The notes below the pieces were generated by a model. It was not told the DNA's origin and searched no databases. It saw only the letters and a list, made by a program, of their open reading frames with translations. Shown in pieces: positions 57,914 to 64,000 of a stretch of 64,000 bases of DNA. Within the stretch, counting starts at the first letter, position 1. Every line of letters begins with the position of its first letter. Where the stretch lies: assembly GCA_945876435.1 (NCBI GenBank), contig CAMCOD010000003.1, positions 1 to 64,000 of the forward strand. The letters run 5' to 3'. The DNA comes from an uncultured Clostridia bacterium. Its GTDB lineage: Bacteria > Bacillota > Clostridia > Oscillospirales > Ruminococcaceae. The position numbers and the translations under genes are program-made.

Positions 57914-59935
57914 TTACTTTTTCTGAACACTTTCCAGAGCGGCTTTTACCACTGCGTCATCTGCGATATAAGGCAGAGTAATGTGGTAATCGCCCTGATG
58001 AGACTGATTAAACTCGATGCAGGTCTCAATGGAGTGCTCATTTCTTGCCCAGGAACGACGGGCTACACCGCCGATAACGTCCCAGGTCATGGACAGGCGA
58101 AGAATATTATCAACCCGTTCGGAGCCATCCAGCACCATACCAAAACCGCCGTTAATGGCTTTGCCGATACCGGTGCCGCCGCCGTTGTGCAGAGCAACCA
58201 GGCTCATACCGCGAGCGCAGTTACCGGCGAAGCACTGAACCGCCATATCCGCCATAATATTGGAACCGTCTTTAATGTTGGAGGTTTCGCGGAAGGTGGA
58301 GTCGGTGCCGGCAGTGTCGTGGTGGTCACGACCCAGCATAACCGGGCCGATCTTGCCTTCCCGAACCATCTGGTTGAATTTCAGAGCGATATTGGTTCTG
58401 CCATAAGCATCCTGATAGAGAATACGGCACTGAGTACCAACCACCAGTTTATTTTTCTTAGCGTCACGAACCCAGATCCAGTTATCCCGGTCCTGATAAC
58501 GGGCATTGGGATTGATGCACTCCATAGCGGCAGCGTCAGTGGCGTCCAGATCCTCCGGTTTGCCGGAGAGGCAGCACCAGCGGAACGGGCCGTAGCCGTA
58601 GTCAAAGAGACAAGGACCCAGAATGTCCTCAACGTAGGATGGGAAGACGAAGCCGTCTACTTCATCATGGCCGTTGCGGCAAATTTCCGGAACGCCAGCG
58701 TCATAAATAGCCTTCAGGAAGCTGTTGCCGTAGTCAAAGAAGTAGGTTCCTTTGTCATGGAGCTTGCAGATCAACTCATAGTGGTGGCGCAGGGTCTTGT
58801 TCACCAACTCTTTGAAGCCTTCCGGATCGGTAGCAAGCATTTCGGTGCGCTGTTCAAAGGTCAGACCCTGTGGGCAGTAGCCGCCGTCGTATGGAACATG
58901 GCAGGAGGTCTGGTCAGAGAGCAGGTCTACATGAATATCCTTCTCCAGCAGGTACTCCAGCAGGTCAACCACATTGCCGTGGTAAGCGACAGCGCAGGGA
59001 ACCTTGGCTTCCTGTGCTTCTCTTGCCCATTTTACGGCTTCTTCCAGGCTGTCGGTGTATTTATCGACCCAACCCTGGGTGTAGCGGGTCATGAGACGGG
59101 ACATATCCACTTCGGCAATGATGGACGCAGCGCCGGCAATATCGGCTGCTTTGCCCTGTGCGCCGGACATACCGCCCAGACCGGAGCTGACAAAGAGCTT
59201 GCCGGCCAGGTTTCCTTCCTTCGGAACGCCCAGGAACAGACGGCCTGCGTTGAGCAGAGTGTTGAAGGTACCGTGAACAATGCCCTGTGGGCCGATGTAC
59301 ATCCAGCCGCCGGCGGTCATCTGGCCATAGTTGGCAACACCCAAAGCGGCAGCACGGTTAAACTGTTGCTGATTATCAAACATACCGATCATCAAACCGT
59401 TGGTGATGATGACTCTTGGGGAAGTTTTATGGGATTTGAACAGGCCCAGCGGATGACCGGACTCCATAACCAGTGTTTGTTCATCGGTCATGACTTCCAG
59501 GTATTTTTTGATCAGGCGGTACTGCATCCAGTTCTGGCAAACCTGACCGGTCTCGCCGTAGGTGGTCAGTTCATACGGATAAAGAGCAACATCAAAGTCC
59601 AGGTTATTGTCGATCATTACCTGGCAGGCTTTGCCTTCAATGCAGTTGCCTTTGTATTCGTCGATAGGCTTGCCGTGCAGTTCGCCCTCCGGACGGAAAC
59701 GGTAGCCGTAAATACGGCCGTATGTCTCCAGTTCTTCCGCAAACTCCTTGGCCATCTGCTCGTGATGGTCAGGATGAATGTAGCGCAGGGCATTTTTAAT
59801 GGCCAGTTCTTTGTCGGCCTGGCTCAAATGCGATTCTCTCTTCGGCGCGCGACGGATTCCTTCTCGGATCGGGGGATATTCCGGCAGGTCGTAATCCAGT
59901 TTTATGGTCATAGCGTCGTCAATATTGAAATCCAT
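57914..59935 (-). CDS. hutU: Urocanate hydratase
   Basis: YIGPQGIVHGTFNTLLNAGRLFLG; SSGLGGMSGAQGKA; DQTSCHVPYDGGYCP. Confidence 0.97.
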   Translation of the reverse strand: MDFNIDDAMTIKLDYDLPEYPPIREGIRRAPKRESHLSQADKELAIKNALRYIHPDHHEQMAKEFAEELETYGRIYGYRFRPEGELHGKPIDEYKGNCIEGKACQVMIDNNLDFDVALYPYELTTYGETGQVCQNWMQYRLIKKYLEVMTDEQTLVMESGHPLGLFKSHKTSPRVIITNGLMIGMFDNQQQFNRAAALGVANYGQMTAGGWMYIGPQGIVHGTFNTLLNAGRLFLGVPKEGNLAGKLFVSSGLGGMSGAQGKAADIAGAASIIAEVDMSRLMTRYTQGWVDKYTDSLEEAVKWAREAQEAKVPCAVAYHGNVVDLLEYLLEKDIHVDLLSDQTSCHVPYDGGYCPQGLTFEQRTEMLATDPEGFKELVNKTLRHHYELICKLHDKGTYFFDYGNSFLKAIYDAGVPEICRNGHDEVDGFVFPSYVEDILGPCLFDYGYGPFRWCCLSGKPEDLDATDAAAMECINPNARYQDRDNWIWVRDAKKNKLVVGTQCRILYQDAYGRTNIALKFNQMVREGKIGPVMLGRDHHDTAGTDSTFRETSNIKDGSNIMADMAVQCFAGNCARGMSLVALHNGGGTGIGKAINGGFGMVLDGSERVDNILRLSMTWDVIGGVARRSWARNEHSIETCIEFNQSHQGDYHITLPYIADDAVVKAALESVQKK

Positions 59936-59972
59936 ACAAATTCCTCCTTATGTTCATGTTGATATTTTTCAG

Positions 59973-61550
59973 TTAGTCAAAGTCAGGAACCATCTCGTCC
60001 ACGATCTGCAGCAGCTTCTCATCCCGAATGATCTTCTCCACTGCTTCAATATCCGGACGGATCTCCCGGTCAATCTCATAGAAGTCCACTTTTTCACGAA
60101 CCAGCTCATAAACCTTCTGGTGAACCGGGGAGATGCCCTGTCCATGGGTGTTCAAGCGGCGGCGAATGTCAATGGCCTGGCAGGCAGTCAGCAGCTCGTC
60201 CGCCAGAACAGACAGGGTATTCTGTAAAATCCAGCCGGATTTTCTGGCTGCGGTGGTACCCATGGAAACCATATCCTCCTGGTTCGCGGAAGATGGGATG
60301 GAGTCAACGGAAGCAGGATGAGCCAGAACCTTGTTTTCCGATACCATAGAAGCCGCAGAGTACTGTACGATCATAAATCCAGAGTTTACGCCGCCCTGGG
60401 TGGTCAGGAACGGGGTCAGGCCGTTGGACAGAGCCGCATTCACCATGCGCTCGGTGCGGCGCTCGGAAATATCAGCGATCTCAGAGCAGGCGATGCCCAG
60501 AAAATCGAAAGCCAGAGCCATTGGTTCGCCGTGGAAATTGCCGCCGGAGATAACAGCCTCGTCATCCAGGAACATCAGCGGGTTATCGGTTACGGCGTTC
60601 AGCTCGATCTCCACCTTGGAGCGCACATATTCGATGGCATCACGGATCGCGCCGTGAACCTGCGGGATGCAGCGCAGGGAGTAAGCGTCCTGTACACGGT
60701 CATTCTGGCACTTGGACAGGATTTCGGAGCCTTCGGTAAGCAGGAGGATGTTTTTTGCAACCTGCATCTGGCCTTTATGGCCGCGAACCTGATGAACGCG
60801 GGGATCAAAGGCATTTTTCAGACCGGTGAGGGCTTCCATGCTCAGGGAAGCAACTACATCGGCGGTTTTTGCGGCGCGGATGGTGTCATACAAAGCCAAA
60901 GTACCTACGGAAGTCATGGCGCAGGTACCATTGGTCAGTCCCAGACCCTCTTTGCAGACCAGAGTGTCAACCGTCTGGATGCCGGCTTTCGCCATTGCTT
61001 CACCGCCGTCCATTTCCACGCCTTCATAAACAGCGCGTCCTTTGCCCAGCAGCGGCAGACACATATGCGCCAGTGGGGTCAGGTCGCCGGAAGCACCCAG
61101 AGAACCCTTCTGGGGAACCACAGGAACCACATTTTTATTGAGCATTTCTACCATCATTTCTACCAGCAGCGGACGAACGCCGGAAACACCGCCGCAGAGG
61201 GCATTGGCACGCAGCAGCAGCATACCGCGGACAACTTCCTGGCTGTAAGGATCGCCGGTAGCCGTGCAGTGGCTGAGGATCAGATTGGTGGAAAGCTGGT
61301 TGGACATTTCTTCCGGTACGGCAACGGTGGCGAAGTCACCGAAACCGGTGGTGATGCCGTAAGCGACACGCTTTTCTGCGGCAATTTTTTCAGCCAAGGC
61401 ACGGGATTCTTTCATGGCCTCCATGGCTTTGGGAGCGAGAGAAACTTTTGCGCCGTAACGGGCTACTGCAACGAAGGTCTCGATGGTCAGGCTATGGCCG
61501 TCGATAACGATTTCTTTTACAGCAGATGGTTTCATCAACATGCGGAACAC
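59973..61550 (-). CDS. hutH: Histidine ammonia-lyase
   Basis: VPQKGSLGASGDLTPLAHM (MIO Ala-Ser-Gly); AYGITTGFGDFA. Confidence 0.97.
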   Translation of the reverse strand: MFRMLMKPSAVKEIVIDGHSLTIETFVAVARYGAKVSLAPKAMEAMKESRALAEKIAAEKRVAYGITTGFGDFATVAVPEEMSNQLSTNLILSHCTATGDPYSQEVVRGMLLLRANALCGGVSGVRPLLVEMMVEMLNKNVVPVVPQKGSLGASGDLTPLAHMCLPLLGKGRAVYEGVEMDGGEAMAKAGIQTVDTLVCKEGLGLTNGTCAMTSVGTLALYDTIRAAKTADVVASLSMEALTGLKNAFDPRVHQVRGHKGQMQVAKNILLLTEGSEILSKCQNDRVQDAYSLRCIPQVHGAIRDAIEYVRSKVEIELNAVTDNPLMFLDDEAVISGGNFHGEPMALAFDFLGIACSEIADISERRTERMVNAALSNGLTPFLTTQGGVNSGFMIVQYSAASMVSENKVLAHPASVDSIPSSANQEDMVSMGTTAARKSGWILQNTLSVLADELLTACQAIDIRRRLNTHGQGISPVHQKVYELVREKVDFYEIDREIRPDIEAVEKIIRDEKLLQIVDEMVPDFD

Positions 61551-61744
61551 TCACTTTCTTATAGAAAATAAACAGGGCAAAATTGCGCCTTTTGTCATAA
61601 TTCCATCCTAACAGATTGCCCCACCAGCGTCAATTCCAAATCCCCCTTTCTTCCCCAAGAATCTCTGTATTTTATAGTTTAGTCCGCGAAAATTTTAGCA
61701 CTATGTAGCATGGTAAAGTAGCATGATAACAGGCTAAAGCGCAG

Positions 61745-61776
61745 CAAAAAATCCACCCGTCACCGGATGGATTTTC
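61745..61776 (-). terminator. Terminator after DUF3810-like gene
   Basis: Reverse strand AAATCCATCCGGTGACGGGTGGATTTTTTGC. Confidence 0.65.
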
Positions 61777-61780
61777 CTCC

Positions 61781-62866
61781 CTAACATTTCCCCTTAAAAT
61801 ATTCCACCAGAAGATCCACACACTGTCCATAACTCTGTATGCCGGCCTCCTGCTGGTTGTGTTTCAGGTAGCTGTCGTACACCGTAGTCGCCGCAGTCTC
61901 CACCGGGGACTCAAATTTCGCCCAGTAAGCACTGTTATCCCGCCAATCCTGCAAAACTTCCTCCGGCAAAGTCTCCCGGATGGCAAGCCACGCCTCCCGA
62001 TCCACCCCGGACAGGGCATTGCCCAGATGGGTCAGGCCGGAAAGATAGCCGGAATACGCATAAACTGTTTTCCCGGAAGTAACACAAGCGGTGATTCCTA
62101 CAAAATTCGCCTCTGCTTCACTGTTCACCCGCCGCTGATGGGCCATTTCGTGGGCAATGGTCTCCGGCTGAAGAGCTGGCGGGAAGTCCACATTCACGTT
62201 TGCTTCCCCTGTAAATGGAAAATAAAAACCGGTAAAACCGATGAGACTCATAAATTTGGAAAAAAGCATGGGTTTGGGCCGCAGCATTTTCTGCTTCAGC
62301 AGAGGAAATTCCTCCTCTATTGCGTCATACAGCCCCTGGGTATCCTGGAAAAAGCCGTTTTCCGCAAAATGCCCCTCCCCATCCCTGGCAACCTTTTGGG
62401 AATAGTCCCCTGCCTGCTCCGCAAAATATTGGGTCACCTTGATCAGTTCCTCCACAGACACACCTGTTGAGACAAGGCCACTTTTTTCTCCAAAGCTGCT
62501 GCCGTAATAGCCGATGGCCCAAAGCCAGTTGTAGCCTGACCAAATTATTGCCGGGATCAGGGCCATCGCCGCTACGCGCATCATAAAAATTTGGACTTTT
62601 TTCTTCCAACCAGAGGTTTTTATCACTTCTCTGATCAAACGCAGCAACAGCCAAAGGAAAAGGATAACAACCAAGACGTAAAAAAACTCTGCCAGAGAGA
62701 AGGGGAAAACACTAGTCACCCGCCCCAAGCTTTCCCGGATCGGGGCGGAAATGTGATTTACCACCCAATCCGCCGCATCCTGATATGGCCGAAGCAAATA
62801 AAACAATCCTGTCAGTACAGCAAGCATCACCCAGCCCGTCAGAAGGGCTTTTTCTTTCTTCTTCAT
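61781..62866 (-). CDS. DUF3810-like membrane metallopeptidase-like protein
   Basis: N-terminal TM helices; QPETIAHEMAHQRRVNSEAEANFVG (HExxH). Confidence 0.85.
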   Translation of the reverse strand: MKKKEKALLTGWVMLAVLTGLFYLLRPYQDAADWVVNHISAPIRESLGRVTSVFPFSLAEFFYVLVVILFLWLLLRLIREVIKTSGWKKKVQIFMMRVAAMALIPAIIWSGYNWLWAIGYYGSSFGEKSGLVSTGVSVEELIKVTQYFAEQAGDYSQKVARDGEGHFAENGFFQDTQGLYDAIEEEFPLLKQKMLRPKPMLFSKFMSLIGFTGFYFPFTGEANVNVDFPPALQPETIAHEMAHQRRVNSEAEANFVGITACVTSGKTVYAYSGYLSGLTHLGNALSGVDREAWLAIRETLPEEVLQDWRDNSAYWAKFESPVETAATTVYDSYLKHNQQEAGIQSYGQCVDLLVEYFKGKC

Positions 62867-62898
62867 GTTTTCTCTTCCTTTTTTTGATTGATTGGACG

Positions 62899-62934
62899 AA
62901 AAAACGCTTCGCAGAGAACTGCGAAGCGTTTTTT
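62899..62934. terminator. Rho-independent terminator after tRNAs
   Basis: AAAACGCTTCGCAGAGAACTGCGAAGCGTTTTTT. Confidence 0.75.
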
Positions 62935-63009
62935 GGAGCGGGTTACGAGGCTCGAACTCGCTACCTCCACCTTGGCAAGGTGGCGCTCTACCAGATGAGC
63001 TAAACCCGC
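62934..63009 (-). tRNA. tRNA-Gly(GCC), CCA encoded
   Basis: Reverse strand GCGGGTTTAGCTCATCTGGTAGAGCGCCACCTTGCCAAGGTGGAGGTAGCGAGTTCGAGCCTCGTAACCCGCTCCA. Confidence 0.96.
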
Positions 63010-63025
63010 AAACAACTGTCTTTTA

Positions 63026-63099
63026 TGGAGCAGGTGACGAGAATCGAACTCGCAACCTCAGCTTGGGAAGCTGATGTTTTACCACTAAACTACACCTGC
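63026..63099 (-). tRNA. tRNA-Gly(CCC), CCA encoded
   Basis: Reverse strand GCAGGTGTAGTTTAGTGGTAAAACATCAGCTTCCCAAGCTGAGGTTGCGAGTTCGATTCTCGTCACCTGCTCCA; loop TTCCCAA. Confidence 0.95.
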
Positions 63100-63135
63100 A
63101 TATCCGGCTGAACCCAAAGATTCAGCCGGTATTGT

Positions 63136-63211
63136 TGGTCTGAGTGGCGGGACTTGAACCCACGGCCTCTACCACCCCAAGGTAGCACGCTACCAGCTGC
63201 GCCACACCCAG
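63136..63211 (-). tRNA. tRNA-Pro(GGG), CCA encoded
   Basis: Reverse strand CTGGGTGTGGCGCAGCTGGTAGCGTGCTACCTTGGGGTGGTAGAGGCCGTGGGTTCAAGTCCCGCCACTCAGACCA; loop TTGGGGT. Confidence 0.95.
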
Positions 63212-63305
63212 ATCTACTGACGATTATTATATCACATCCTATGGAAAAATCAAGTACAAAATTACTTCGCTCTTTAAAAAATCCATCGACTCTTTTCGCC
63301 GCCCC

Positions 63306-63626
63306 CTATTTCCCACTGAGTGAGCGCAAAACAAAGCTTTCTTCCTCCAACTGGGCTTTCAGTTCCATGATCAGACGGCACTGCTGGCGGATATCGGCAG
63401 CTCTTTCTTCGCATTGTTCCCGTATTCTCTCCAGCCGACCGATGTAAAGGGCCACGCTGCGGTTGGACGGATCCTTTTCCCGAAGCATTTGCTGCTCCAG
63501 ACAGGCCTTTTCATCCATTTTTTCAACGGTTTCCAACTGTTTCAGCAGCTCCGGGATCTTCCGCAGATACTCGCTGTAAACCTCCATGCGGCAGCGTTCT
63601 TCCTGTGTATTCAGCAAACGTTCCAT
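63306..63626 (-). CDS. Small coiled-coil hypothetical protein
   Basis: MERLLNTQEERCRMEVYSEYLRKIPELLKQLETVEKMDEKACLEQQMLREKDPSNRS; charged helical pattern. Confidence 0.6.
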   Translation of the reverse strand: MERLLNTQEERCRMEVYSEYLRKIPELLKQLETVEKMDEKACLEQQMLREKDPSNRSVALYIGRLERIREQCEERAADIRQQCRLIMELKAQLEEESFVLRSLSGK

Positions 63627-63771
63627 AAAGCACCTCCAGCATAATTTTCTGCTTTCAGTATAACGCAGCCACAGCAAAAAGTCCATGACTAAGCTGTAAA
63701 CATCGAAGCCATTCCCTTGTCTTTTCCATTTTTCCATGTTAGAATGAGGGAAAAAGGAAAGGAGACTGGCC

Positions 63772-64000
63772 ATGCTGGACTATCGCTTTGACACGCAGCT
63801 TTTGATTGAGGGAGAACAGCTTTCGGAAGACAGCATCCACGAACATATTCTTCAAACCATTCCCGGTGACTGTCTGCTGGTGGTGGGGGATGATACCCTG
63901 ATCAAAGTTCATTACCACACGAACCTTCCCTGGAAAGTTTTGGAGTATGCCGCCTCTTTGGGCGACATCCATGATATTATCGTGGAAAATATGGAGCGTC
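63772..64000 (+). CDS. Partial CDS: DAK-phosphatase/YloV-like domain protein, runs off window
   Basis: MLDYRFDTQLLIEGEQ...TIPGDCLLVVGDDTLIKVHYHTNLPWKVLEYAASLGDIHDIIVENMER, open at window end. Confidence 0.75.
   Translation, partial: MLDYRFDTQLLIEGEQLSEDSIHEHILQTIPGDCLLVVGDDTLIKVHYHTNLPWKVLEYAASLGDIHDIIVENMER

Noticed and set aside
57905-59962. 685-aa plus-strand ORF antisense to hutU
   Set aside because: Mirror ORF of a well-conserved gene; low-complexity composition, no family motif.
60318-61571. 417-aa plus-strand ORF antisense to hutH
   Set aside because: Same mirror-ORF effect; hutH is unambiguous on the minus strand.
1-64000. CRISPR arrays and rRNA operons
   Set aside because: No regularly spaced direct repeats or rRNA-like sequence found by eye on either strand.

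Overview
This 64 kb window is a chromosomal segment from what is probably a spore-forming Clostridia-type Firmicute. Evidence for this includes sigK, spoVG and dpaAB, the scr-dnaX-yaaK-recR order, and hypD and hut genes. Main content, left to right: (1) the right end of an integrated element whose tyrosine integrase abuts the 3' end of ssrA (tmRNA). (2) A housekeeping block: ssrA, smpB, recR, YbaB, dnaX, SRP RNA, folate/thymidylate genes (MTHFS, tmk, thyX) and assorted enzymes. (3) A YcbA/YcbB-like two-component system, an MFS transporter, MarR plus a split ChrA pair, and a DUF4418-like protein plus FtsX-type ABC transporter. (4) The standout feature: the sporulation sigma factor gene sigK is split into two in-register pieces (25304-25504 and 31743-32245) by a compact skin-like element of about 6.24 kb. 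The element carries a large serine recombinase, a 58-aa upstream ORF missing from the supplied track, an amino-acid ABC importer with a good sigma-A promoter, and a MATE exporter. By eye, attP-like and attB-like inverted repeats have identical N24 spacing and are centred on the same AA dinucleotide, so the crossover point can be predicted to the base. (5) A Ugp-like sugar ABC operon and a Crp/Fnr-ferredoxin divergon. (6) A hydroxyproline-to-glutamate module (hypD, hypE, P5C dehydrogenase). (7) Cell-wall and spore genes (FemX-like, MurE-like, dpaB/dpaA, spoVG, MurC-like, RidA). (8) A histidine-to-glutamate hut cluster (hutD-fchA-hutI-ftcD-hutU-hutH). (9) Three tRNAs (Gly-GCC, Gly-CCC, Pro-GGG). 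All product calls come from reading sequence and recalled family motifs; no database search was run.
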